A stretch of DNA of 5,564 bases from positions 1-5,564 of the forward strand of contig QIEW01000046.1 of NCBI GenBank assembly GCA_003230535.1. Direction: 5' to 3'. The notes beneath the pieces were generated by a model, which did not search any database, was not told the origin of the DNA, and worked only from the letters and a program-made list of their open reading frames with translations. Within the stretch, counting starts at the first letter, position 1. Each line of letters starts with the position of its first letter. The DNA comes from a bacterium (lineage in GTDB: Bacteria > SZUA-182 > SZUA-191). Shown here one piece after another: positions 1-5,564 of this stretch. The translations under genes and the position numbers were made by a program.

Positions 1-822
1 GCCTCCCTATCCCAACCGAATGTGGAGGCGGTAGAGGGGGATGTCGCCACCGATGACGGGATAGCCGGTAAGTTGGCCGGCTGCGAGGCAGTCATAAATT
101 TAGTAGGAATAATTCGAGAATTTCCTAAGGAAGGAATCACTTTTGAGCGGCTCCATTTTGAGGCCAGCCGTCGCTTGGTGGACGAGGCTAAAAAAGCCGG
201 AATCAAAAAATTTATCCAGATGAGCGCCCTGGGAACCAGGGAGGGGGCCAAATCTAAGTATCATCAGACTAAATATAAGGCGGAAGTTTATCTCAAGGAA
301 AGCGGATTAGCGTATACCATCTTCCGTCCGGCGCTGATTTTCGGCCCTCATGATAAATCTATAAATGTAATGGCTAACATGATCTACTTAAGTCCGGTGA
401 TACCAATTATCGGCAATGGTAGAAATCTTATGCAGCCGGTCGCCCTGGAAAATGTGGCGGAAGGATTTGTCAAGGCCCTTACCAGTCCCAAAGCTAAGAA
501 CAAAGTATATGAAGTGGGCGGGCCGGAGAAGATGCCCTATGAGAAGATGCTGGAGACCATCGGCGAAGTGTTGGATGTGCGCCGGATCAAGATACATCAG
601 CCTATCCCATTGATTAAACCCATTGTGATGCTCATGGAGGATTTTCGTTTTTTCCCCCTTACCCGGCAACAACTTCTGATGCTCCAGGAGGATAATGTTT
701 GCGATGAAAAACCTTTTTATAACGAGTTAGGCATCACGCCTCTAAACTTTAAAGAGGGACTTGGTCGATATTTAAAAAACCGGGCAGAGCCCGGAACCAT
801 TAACAATCGCTTGCGTTGCTGA
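1..822 (+). CDS. NAD(P)-binding epimerase/dehydratase-like protein, NDUFA9-like (5' partial)
   Basis: The reading frame is open through base 1, so the gene begins upstream; the GTG at 22 is only an internal valine codon. What is visible is the C-terminal part (about 273 residues) of an atypical extended short-chain dehydrogenase. Recognisable pieces in order are an acidic GDV segment after a beta strand, CEAVINLVG near the cofactor, IQMSALG (about 214-234), the YHQTK form of the YxxxK motif (259-273), the FRPALIFGP strand (about 322-348) and a VALENVAEGF helix start. The glycine-rich GxxGxxG nucleotide-binding loop must lie before the window. This pattern fits the NDUFA9-like/NmrA-like group, whose bacterial members are often annotated as complex I NDUFA9 family proteins or nucleoside-diphosphate-sugar epimerases; the substrate cannot be inferred. 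A perfect 6-bp hairpin (780-794) sits near the end of the gene but lacks a T-tract, so I do not call it a terminator. Confidence 0.85.
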   Translation, partial: ASLSQPNVEAVEGDVATDDGIAGKLAGCEAVINLVGIIREFPKEGITFERLHFEASRRLVDEAKKAGIKKFIQMSALGTREGAKSKYHQTKYKAEVYLKESGLAYTIFRPALIFGPHDKSINVMANMIYLSPVIPIIGNGRNLMQPVALENVAEGFVKALTSPKAKNKVYEVGGPEKMPYEKMLETIGEVLDVRRIKIHQPIPLIKPIVMLMEDFRFFPLTRQQLLMLQEDNVCDEKPFYNELGITPLNFKEGLGRYLKNRAEPGTINNRLRC

Positions 823-860
823 ACTTAATATTTACAGCATATTAGCAAGTGGTGGTTTTA

Positions 861-866
861 TATAAT
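861..866 (+). promoter_or_regulatory. Possible -10 box upstream of the ABC ATPase gene
   Basis: A perfect TATAAT lies 115 bases before the ATPase start, in the gap after the upstream gene. No convincing -35 box sits at 16-18 bases; the nearest TTTACA (831-836) is 24 bases away. If used, transcription would start near 873 and the hairpin at 896-939 would lie in the 5' leader. The call rests on one hexamer in AT-rich DNA, so it is weak. Confidence 0.25.
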
Positions 867-895
867 TTCCTATAGTGATAAAAAATCATGACCAT

Positions 896-939
896 CGGAT
901 ACAGCGGATAAACAGCATTATCCGGGCAGGCTGTATTTG
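896..939 (+). promoter_or_regulatory. Long imperfect hairpin in the leader of the ABC ATPase gene
   Basis: CGGATAA (905-911) pairs perfectly with TTATCCG (918-924) around a 6-base loop. Directly below it ATACAG (899-904) pairs with CTGTAT (931-936), leaving a 6-base bulge GGCAGG (925-930) on the 3' side. Two G-U pairs and one C-G pair can extend the base to 896/939. The stem has 13 Watson-Crick pairs, or 16 positions with the extension, and ends 42 bases before the ATG at 982. No T-tract follows, so it is not a standard terminator. It could be an RNA control element or an operator; the structure is seen, the role is inferred. Confidence 0.5.
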
Positions 940-981
940 CGATAACGGTTCTTTACGTAGAGCAGTAGGTAGGCAGTTTAC

Positions 982-2007
982 ATGAGCAGATCTCCATATG
1001 CTATTGAAGCCAGGGATATAGTAAAGAGCTTTCCCAAACAGAAACGCCTTCGGGAAGTGCTCTTGCATCCTTTCAGCCGGGAGAAGGTTACGGCTCTGAT
1101 GGGGGCCGACCTTAAAGTTGAACCTGGAGAACTGTTTGGTCTCCTGGGCCCAAACGGCGCCGGTAAAACGACGCTGATTAAAATCTTCTGTACGCTGATC
1201 CTCCCAAACACAGGAGAGGCTTGGGTGGCGGGTTATCCTATCTCTCAGAGTAAGGCAATTCGTCACCGAATTGCCTATGTAATATCTGAGGAGAGAAGTT
1301 TCTACTGGCGGCTTACCGGTCGTCAAAACCTGGAGTTTTTTGCCGCCCTCTATGATATGTTGCCTAAAGAAGCTAAGCGCCGAATATCCGAAGCGCTGGA
1401 GATAGTGGGGTTGAGTTCGGAGGCGGACAGAATGTTCAAGGATTATTCCACCGGTATGCGCCAGCGGCTGGCCATTGCCCGGGGGTTGCTTATGGATCCT
1501 GAAATCTTCTTTATGGATGAGCCGACCCGGAGCCTGGATCCAGAGGCTACACAGCAGTTCCACCAGTTTATCCTCCAGGAACTTATCATGCGCCGCCAAA
1601 AAACCGTATTTTTGAGCACCCATGATCTGGCCGAGGCCGAGCTTTGCCACCGGATTGCTATCCTGGATAGGGGGAAGGTTAGGGCCTGCGGCACCCCCCG
1701 GGAAATCAAGTCGCTCTCCAATAAATGCCGCTACCGAGTAAAATTACAGAACCTGGAGTTGGACTACCAAGCGTTACTCGCTCCGATTGAGGGGATTATC
1801 AAGTTAGAGAGGCTAGCGACCAACTCTCAACCTTACACAGAGCTGGCGCTGGAGATAAACCCCCAACTGAGCCCTATCTGGCGGATTACCGAACACTTGG
1901 TCGAGGCTGATGCCCGGCTGTTAAGCTGTTTTCAGGAAGAGATTTCCTTGGGCGAGGTCTTTCACCGGTTGTTGGAAAGCGATCCATCTGAAAACTTGAG
2001 CTATTAA
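982..2007 (+). CDS. ABC-2 type transporter ATP-binding protein
   Basis: This is the cytoplasmic ATPase that powers an ABC exporter, presumably partnered by the permease at 2207-3073. All nucleotide-binding motifs are present: Walker A GPNGAGKT (residues 56-63), signature YSTGMRQR (155-162), Walker B IFFMDEPT (175-182), D-loop SLDP (184-187) and switch histidine H214 in LSTHD. The usual Q-loop glutamine is not at its place: the segment reads VISEERSFYWRLTGRQN (100-116), a pattern I recall from a subgroup of DrrA/polysaccharide-type exporters. About 90 residues follow the ATPase core, common in this family. At 341 residues the protein looks complete. The start is set by an in-frame stop at 970-972 and a Shine-Dalgarno-like AGGTAGG (967-973) 8 bases before the ATG. 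Residues 18-40 form an insertion between the first strand and the core. The substrate (drug, lipid, polysaccharide or other) cannot be told from this sequence. Confidence 0.95.
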   Translation: MSRSPYAIEARDIVKSFPKQKRLREVLLHPFSREKVTALMGADLKVEPGELFGLLGPNGAGKTTLIKIFCTLILPNTGEAWVAGYPISQSKAIRHRIAYVISEERSFYWRLTGRQNLEFFAALYDMLPKEAKRRISEALEIVGLSSEADRMFKDYSTGMRQRLAIARGLLMDPEIFFMDEPTRSLDPEATQQFHQFILQELIMRRQKTVFLSTHDLAEAELCHRIAILDRGKVRACGTPREIKSLSNKCRYRVKLQNLELDYQALLAPIEGIIKLERLATNSQPYTELALEINPQLSPIWRITEHLVEADARLLSCFQEEISLGEVFHRLLESDPSENLSY

Positions 2008-2064
2008 TAATTATTTTTATTATCTTTCTAGTGTCTGTCAACTCTAATATGTCGGTTGTTTTAT

Positions 2065-2168
2065 CCCCCTCATTCTAACCTTCTCCCCTAGGGGGGAAGG
2101 GATACCAAGGCAGCCCTCAGATGTTAAAAACTCCCTCGCCCCTGGGGGGAGAGGGCTGGGGTGAGGGG
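2065..2168. repeat. GC-rich palindromic repeat element, about 104 bp, between ATPase and permease genes
   Basis: The ends are inverted copies: CCCCTCA (from 2066) on the left and TGAGGGG (2162-2168) on the right. The two arms match at about 18 of 23 positions, and most differences still allow G-U pairs in RNA. Each half is also palindromic: CCTTCTCCCC facing GGGGGGAAGG on the left, and CCCTCGCCCC facing GGGGGAGAGGG on the right. The right half closely resembles the element at 3751-3797. Such CCCTCACCC...GGGTGAGGG palindromes are common as dispersed, non-coding, MITE-like repeats in bacterial genomes. It occupies most of the 199-base gap 2008-2206, which holds nothing else I can identify. It may act as an RNA hairpin that shapes readthrough or stability between the two transporter genes. 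Confidence 0.75.
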
Positions 2169-2206
2169 TAATTTAAGAGTTTATTGTTTGAAAGCGGTTC
2201 GCTATT

Positions 2207-3073
2207 ATGTATAAAAAAAGCATCTTAACCACCCTGCGTAAGCCCCTGGCCTTTGTCAAAGTAAGTTTTATTTCAGCTACTTCCTATAAACTTTCCTTCT
2301 TGATGGATTTTATGGGAATTTTTTTCTCGGCGGCAATTTTTTTCTTCCTGGGCAAACTGGTCAGCGCCGGCATAACTAAACATCTTTCACGGTATGGGGG
2401 GGATTATTTTTCGTTCGCTTTGGTAGGAATAGCCTTTTCCAGTTACCTGGGGATCGCCCTGAACAGTCTTACCGGCACTATCCGCAACGCTCAGTTAATG
2501 GGCACCCTGGAGGCGCTGTTAGTCACCCCTACGGAAATCCCTACTATCGTTATCTCTTCTTCTCTCTATAATTTCTTGTGGACTACCGTCAGGGTGGCGG
2601 CATATATTATTATTGGATATTTGTTCTTTGGGCTTGATATGAGTTCGGCTAATTATGGCGCAGGATTATTGGTTTTGGTTCTTACTATTATAGCCTTTGC
2701 GTCGGTAGGAATTATCTCGGCCAGCTTTATTATGGTGTTAAAACAAGGTGATCCCATTACCTGGCTGTTTACTAATCTGTCTTGGTTTTTAGGAGGATTA
2801 TACTATCCGGTGAGCGTGCTGCCGTCCTGGCTTCAAAAGGTGGCGGCGTTCCTGCCGCTGACGCATGCGCTGGAGGGGATGCGGTTGGCGCTTCTTAAAG
2901 GCTACACCGTCTCTCAACTCTCTAACACCATCATTATGCTGGTAATCTTCTCAGCCGTTCTGCTTCCGATCGGTTTGGGAAGCTTCGGTTATGCTGTAAA
3001 GAGACGCTTACTCAATATTAGGCTTAGCACGCCACTTCATTATCCGCCGGAAGAGCGGGCGGATCGAGCGTAG
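2207..3073 (+). CDS. ABC-2 type transporter permease
   Basis: This is the inner-membrane half of an ABC-2 exporter and the likely partner of the ATPase encoded upstream. The 288-residue protein has about six hydrophobic segments, near residues 34-52, 67-85, 112-140, 152-177, 183-203 and 238-262, the normal ABC-2 topology. Family hallmarks are visible: the coupling-region sequence MGTLEALLVTPTE (98-110), the GGLYYPVSVLPSWLQ turn (196-210) and the following PLTHALEGMR helix (217-226). The N-terminal stretch LAFVKVSFISATSYKLSFL is the usual amphipathic lead-in to the first membrane helix. An in-frame stop at 2189-2191 makes the ATG at 2207 the first usable one; it has no clear Shine-Dalgarno sequence, so translation may be weak. 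Length is typical of single-domain ABC-2 permeases. The gap to the ATPase is unusually wide for such a pair because it contains a palindromic repeat. The transported substrate is unknown. Confidence 0.93.
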   Translation: MYKKSILTTLRKPLAFVKVSFISATSYKLSFLMDFMGIFFSAAIFFFLGKLVSAGITKHLSRYGGDYFSFALVGIAFSSYLGIALNSLTGTIRNAQLMGTLEALLVTPTEIPTIVISSSLYNFLWTTVRVAAYIIIGYLFFGLDMSSANYGAGLLVLVLTIIAFASVGIISASFIMVLKQGDPITWLFTNLSWFLGGLYYPVSVLPSWLQKVAAFLPLTHALEGMRLALLKGYTVSQLSNTIIMLVIFSAVLLPIGLGSFGYAVKRRLLNIRLSTPLHYPPEERADRA

Positions 3074-3077
3074 TCCA

Positions 3078-3257
3078 ATGACAGGTGAAAGAACGGAGAT
3101 ATCGAGCAAAAAAAGCGGTAATATTCAAGCCGTCAAAACTTCTTCCAGGAGGATGCGAATGGGGAATATTCACTATCCAGGAGAGGCTCGGTTGCAGGGT
3201 TTTAGTAACTCGGCTTTTGTTTATATATTCACCTTTAGAAGAGGAGGCAGAAAATGA
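3078..3257 (+). CDS. Doubtful small ORF bridging the permease and secreted-protein genes (59 aa)
   Basis: An ATG four bases after the permease stop opens a 59-codon frame whose TGA (3255-3257) overlaps the ATG of the next gene (3254-3256) in the ATGA arrangement typical of translational coupling. The product would be basic, rich in Arg and Lys (for example SSRRMRM and FRRGGRK), with no membrane segment and no motif I know. Against it, there is no good Shine-Dalgarno sequence, other frames across this stretch are also stop-poor, and the next gene has its own strong ribosome site inside this frame. An ORF of this length can arise by chance. I list it because it fills the gap exactly. Confidence 0.2.
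   Translation: MTGERTEISSKKSGNIQAVKTSSRRMRMGNIHYPGEARLQGFSNSAFVYIFTFRRGGRK
3201..3229 (+). promoter_or_regulatory. Weak candidate promoter for the secreted-protein gene
   Basis: TATATT (3224-3229) lies 17 bases after TTTAGT (3201-3206), and a start site about 7 bases downstream would leave a short leader before the ATG at 3254. Both hexamers are imperfect, and the surrounding AT-rich DNA makes chance matches likely. The lower GC of the downstream gene and the 180-base gap make an independent promoter plausible, but the match alone does not prove it. Confidence 0.2.
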
Positions 3258-3718
3258 GAAGGAAGGGTTTATTGGGGAGATTGGTAGTTGCGTTCTTTGT
3301 CGTTTCATTACTTCTACCATCAGGAGTTGTTTATGCGGGCGTCCATGCAAATTGGGAATTAGTGTATGCACATGAAGAAAATGGAAATAGGATTTATGGA
3401 CGTTTTGATGATCTGGTAAAAGCCATCAAAAGAGGGGCTGATGTAAAAGTAGCAGTTGATTTTGGATATGGGTGGACTACATATATAGCAGACCAGGTTG
3501 GACTTGCAAAAAGTGAGTCTCTTGTTTTTCTAAAATCTCATGTGTACCAATCTCATCTCGACAGAGAAGGTTATCCTGTTTTGGTTGAAGATCGAAGAAG
3601 TGTTTTGCTTTTTAGAACTGATGGCGTATTAGACCGTATTAAATACAATGCCAGTGAAACTACGATACTCGTGCACGATTATTTTAGCCATAGAATGAAA
3701 TGGTTTGTTAATGAGTAA
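3254..3718 (+). CDS. Secreted small protein of unknown function, signal peptide, AT-rich
   Basis: The 154-residue protein starts with a clear Sec signal peptide: MRRKGLLGR, a hydrophobic core VVAFFVVSLLL and a VYA|G cleavage site near residue 28, leaving a mature exported protein of about 126 residues. It has no cysteine and no second membrane segment, so it is probably soluble and periplasmic or extracellular. The mature start WELVYAHEENGNRIYG, followed by LVKAIKRGADVKVAVDF, looks like the opening of a compact beta-rich domain; I dimly recall similar hypothetical proteins but cannot name a family. A strong Shine-Dalgarno GAGGAGG (3241-3247) stands 6 bases before the ATG. Hand-counted GC is about 39% over 3301-3660, against about 57% over 3961-4140 in the next gene, and arginine is often AGA or AGG, which hints at a different origin. 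The function is not predictable from this sequence. Confidence 0.85.
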   Translation: MRRKGLLGRLVVAFFVVSLLLPSGVVYAGVHANWELVYAHEENGNRIYGRFDDLVKAIKRGADVKVAVDFGYGWTTYIADQVGLAKSESLVFLKSHVYQSHLDREGYPVLVEDRRSVLLFRTDGVLDRIKYNASETTILVHDYFSHRMKWFVNE

Positions 3719-3750
3719 ACAGCTAACTTGATCGTATAGGAATTTCCTGG

Positions 3751-3797
3751 CTCATCCCCTCGCCCCTTTGGGGAGGGGGTTAGGGTGAGGGGGTAAA
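3751..3797. repeat. Second, shorter copy of the GC-rich palindromic repeat
   Basis: The stretch CCTCGCCCCTTTGGGG followed by GGGTTAGGGTGAGGGGG matches the right half of the element at 2065-2168, including the TAA just after the terminal GGGG run. An internal hairpin pairs 3757-3766 with 3770-3779 around a TTT loop with one mismatch. The left arm is reduced to CTCATCCCC, so this copy is shortened or diverged. It fills the middle of the 127-base gap between the secreted protein and the response regulator. There is no T-tract after the hairpin, so a terminator role is uncertain. Confidence 0.7.
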
Positions 3798-3845
3798 TCA
3801 AGCGACATTTTAAAGTTGACGCAACAGAAGATTTAGAGGTATTTT

Positions 3846-5198
3846 ATGCCGGGACATGTTTTGGTAGCGGATGACGAAGAGAGTATTCGCACATCGTTAG
3901 CTGCGGTGTTAGAAGATGAAGGCTATCAGGTCAGCACCGCCAAAGATGGGAGCGAAGTACTGAAAGTGGTGCCGGTGCGTATCCCAGACCTGGTGATGTT
4001 GGATATCTGGATGCCGCGGTTGGATGGACTGGAGACTCTCCGCCGATTAAAGTCCCTGTGCCCGGAAGTAGAGGTGGTCATGATCTCCGGACATGGTACC
4101 ATTGAGACAGCGGTGCGGGCGATAAAGCTGGGAGCTTACGATTTTATTGAGAAACCGCTTTCTTTGGAAAAAACCGTGTTAATAGTCCAGCACGCCTTAG
4201 ATAAGCAGCGCCTGGAGAGAGAAAACCGTGAGTTACGCCAGGAGGTGGAGAAATCTTACCGGATTATAGGTGAGAGCCGGGCTATTCAAGCGGTGAAAGA
4301 ACAAGTAGCACGGGTGGCGCCTACTGAGGGCAAGGTATTAATCTATGGAGAAAACGGCACTGGAAAAGAGCTGGTAGCTCGCTCCGTTCATGCAAACAGC
4401 CCCCGCAGGGGCGTCCAGTTTGTGGCGGTCAATTGCGCCGCAATTCCCGAAGAGTTGATCGAGAGTGAACTTTTTGGTCATGAACAAGGGGCATTTACCG
4501 GCGCGACCGCTACCCGTTGCGGGAAATTTGAGCAAGCCCACCGCGGAACGCTGTTTTTAGATGAGATTGGCGATATGAGCTTGAGAACTCAATCGAAGGT
4601 GTTGCGGGCGATTGAGGAACAGGCTTTTGAGCGGGTAGGCGGCTCACAAAGAATTAAGGTGGATGTACGCTTGCTGGCGGCCTCTAATAAGAATCTGGCA
4701 CAGGAGATGAAAAAAGGCAGTTTTCGGGAGGATTTGTTCTACCGTCTGGCGGTGGTGCCGATCTTTGTTCCTCCTTTGCGGGAGCGAAAATCCGATATTC
4801 CACTATTGACTGCTCATTTCATCGAAGAGTTATGCAAAAAGAATGGGAAACGGAAAAAAACTCTTTCTCCTGAGGCATTATCCACGCTCATGGATCATAA
4901 TTGGCCGGGGAATATCAGGGAGCTTAGAAACATTATTGAGCGTCTGGTAATTATGGTCCCTGAAGATGTAATTAACCAAGAAGACATCCCGCTGGTTATT
5001 AGGCAACAGGCTTTCAGCTCTCTGGATGGGAGCTATAGTTCTCTTCGGGAAGCGCGAGAAAGATTTGAACATGAATTTATCCTGCGCAAGCTACGGGAAT
5101 GCAATGGTAATATTACTCAAACCGCTAAAGTGCTCCAGATTGAGCGGAGCCATCTTCACCGCAAATTGAGGGGTTATGGAATTACGGTTAAAGAATAA
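3846..5198 (+). CDS. Sigma-54-dependent response regulator, NtrX/NtrC type
   Basis: This 450-residue cytoplasmic activator has three domains. The receiver (1-115) has the acidic pocket D9/D10, phospho-acceptor D53 in MLDIWMP, S81 and K103. The AAA+ domain (about 138-370) has Walker A GENGTGKE (168-175), the sigma-54 contact loop GAFTGA (215-220), Walker B LFLDE (236-240), arginines in FREDLFYRL (293-301) and sensor [10 protein letters not shown] (353-360). The Fis-type helix-turn-helix (about 401-445) ends in [13 protein letters not shown]. The receiver signature [12 protein letters not shown]...IEKPLSLEK and the DNA-binding end most resemble NtrX-type regulators, so I favour that over NtrC or a metabolite-specific homologue, without proof of function. 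All catalytic residues needed to open sigma-54 promoters appear intact. No partner histidine kinase such as NtrY is in the window. The start has an in-frame stop at 3834-3836 and a ribosome site AGAGGT (3835-3840) 5 bases before the ATG. The 3' end overlaps the next gene. Confidence 0.96.
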   Translation: MPGHVLVADDEESIRTSLAAVLEDEGYQVSTAKDGSEVLKVVPVRIPDLVMLDIWMPRLDGLETLRRLKSLCPEVEVVMISGHGTIETAVRAIKLGAYDFIEKPLSLEKTVLIVQHALDKQRLERENRELRQEVEKSYRIIGESRAIQAVKEQVARVAPTEGKVLIYGENGTGKELVARSVHANSPRRGVQFVAVNCAAIPEELIESELFGHEQGAFTGATATRCGKFEQAHRGTLFLDEIGDMSLRTQSKVLRAIEEQAFERVGGSQRIKVDVRLLAASNKNLAQEMKKGSFREDLFYRLAVVPIFVPPLRERKSDIPLLTAHFIEELCKKNGKRKKTLSPEALSTLMDHNWPGNIRELRNIIERLVIMVPEDVINQEDIPLVIRQQAFSSLDGSYSSLREARERFEHEFILRKLRECNGNITQTAKVLQIERSHLHRKLRGYGITVKE

Positions 5199-5564
5199 TC
5201 AGCAGGGATCTGTTGGTTGCAGCATCTACATCATCATCTTCTGGATAATCCTGATGATTGTGCTGTGGGGCGCGGTGATGATCCGGGATAAATTCTTTTA
5301 TCTGCCGGAGGAAACCGCTCCTGTCTCTACGGTGGCTGTTCGGCGTTGCCTGCGAAAACTGGATGCTTTCAAGGAGAATAACTTCATAAGAAAGATGAAA
5401 TTTAATGAACTGGAGTTAAACTCCGCTTTTGATGAGGAGATTAAGAAAGGTCTCTATTTGCCGACAGTGAATTTGAATGTAAAAATTTCTAAAACGCATT
5501 TAACCTTCCAAGCATTAACCTATATATTTCAATTTATTCCGGAAAAGATTAGGAAATATATAAG
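5176..5564 (+). CDS. Membrane-anchored protein of unknown function (3' partial)
   Basis: An ATG inside the end of the regulator gene opens a different frame that stays free of stops for 129 codons to the window edge, so the gene is cut at its 3' end. The two genes overlap by 23 bases (5176-5198), which suggests translational coupling. The first about 16 residues are polar ([12 protein letters not shown]). One strong hydrophobic helix follows (about residues 17-36, rich in Ile, Trp and Leu), then RDKFFYLPEE and a mostly charged, likely folded region. This fits a single-pass inner-membrane anchor with the bulk of the protein outside the membrane. GAGGGG (5168-5173) precedes the ATG but only 2 bases away, so the start may be inefficient; the next in-frame ATG is at 5254, inside the hydrophobic helix. 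I do not recognise a family. Position suggests a partner or target of the regulator, but that is inference. Confidence 0.75.
   Translation, partial: MELRLKNNQQGSVGCSIYIIIFWIILMIVLWGAVMIRDKFFYLPEETAPVSTVAVRRCLRKLDAFKENNFIRKMKFNELELNSAFDEEIKKGLYLPTVNLNVKISKTHLTFQALTYIFQFIPEKIRKYI

Noticed and set aside
780-794. Perfect hairpin CCGGGC-AGA-GCCCGG as a terminator
   Set aside because: It lies within the coding sequence before the stop codon and is not followed by a T-tract.
921-940. Possible sigma-54 promoter (GGGCAGG then TTTGC)
   Set aside because: The GG and GC elements are 12 bases apart instead of the required 10, and the sequence is better explained as the 3' side of the hairpin.
886-1650. 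Long open frame of 254 codons on the minus strand
   Set aside because: It lies mostly opposite the ABC ATPase gene, whose motifs are complete, and its translation shows no recognisable domain. It is an antisense shadow.
3120-3183. Repeated AATATTCA and TCCAGGAG octamers
   Set aside because: The two pairs have different internal spacing (16 and 3 bases), so they do not form a real tandem or direct-repeat unit, and chance is sufficient.
3024-3371. Minus-strand frame of 115 codons across the permease end and secreted gene start
   Set aside because: It overlaps two well-supported plus-strand genes, has no motif or ribosome site of note, and its composition looks random.
3085-3375. Plus-strand frame of 96 codons starting at a GTG
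   Set aside because: It overlaps the secreted protein gene, which has a clear signal peptide and a strong ribosome site, in another frame, and it carries no recognisable feature.
3816-3845. TTGACG followed by TATTTT as a promoter for the regulator
   Set aside because: The -10 position would touch the start codon and leave no room for the ribosome site at 3835-3840, so it cannot drive this gene as annotated.

Overview
The window looks like part of a chromosome from a Gram-negative bacterium of moderate GC, probably environmental or uncultivated. The reasons are a sigma-54 activator with an intact GAFTGA loop, an NDUFA9-like Rossmann protein, an ABC-2 export system, a Sec-exported small protein, and GC-rich palindromic repeats in two gaps. 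Desulfobacterota, NC10, Nitrospirota or a similar lineage would fit, but the sequence alone does not decide. All supported genes are on the + strand.

Layout. Positions 1-822 hold the 3' part of an NAD(P)-dependent epimerase/dehydratase-like gene whose N-terminal nucleotide-binding motif lies upstream of the window. The 159-base gap that follows has a TATAAT box and a long imperfect hairpin (896-939). Next come the two halves of an ABC-2 type exporter: the ATPase (982-2007) and the membrane permease (2207-3073). They are separated by 199 bases containing a palindromic repeat (2065-2168). A doubtful 59-codon frame (3078-3257) bridges to a small AT-rich gene for a secreted protein of unknown function (3254-3718). 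A second, shorter copy of the palindromic repeat (3751-3797) follows. Then comes a full-length NtrX-type sigma-54 response regulator (3846-5198). Overlapping its last 23 bases is the start of a membrane-anchored protein of unknown function (5176 to the window end).

How the genes work together. The ATPase and permease together should form an ABC-2 exporter of unknown substrate. The regulator is predicted to be phosphorylated by a histidine kinase that is not in the window and to activate sigma-54 promoters. The overlap with the downstream membrane protein suggests those two genes are co-translated. The secreted protein has much lower GC than its neighbours (about 39% against about 57% in hand-counted stretches) and may be a later arrival.

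I do not see a complete, clearly new system here. The items most worth checking are the structured leader before the ATPase, the AT-rich secreted gene with its bridging small frame, and the unrecognised membrane protein coupled to the regulator.
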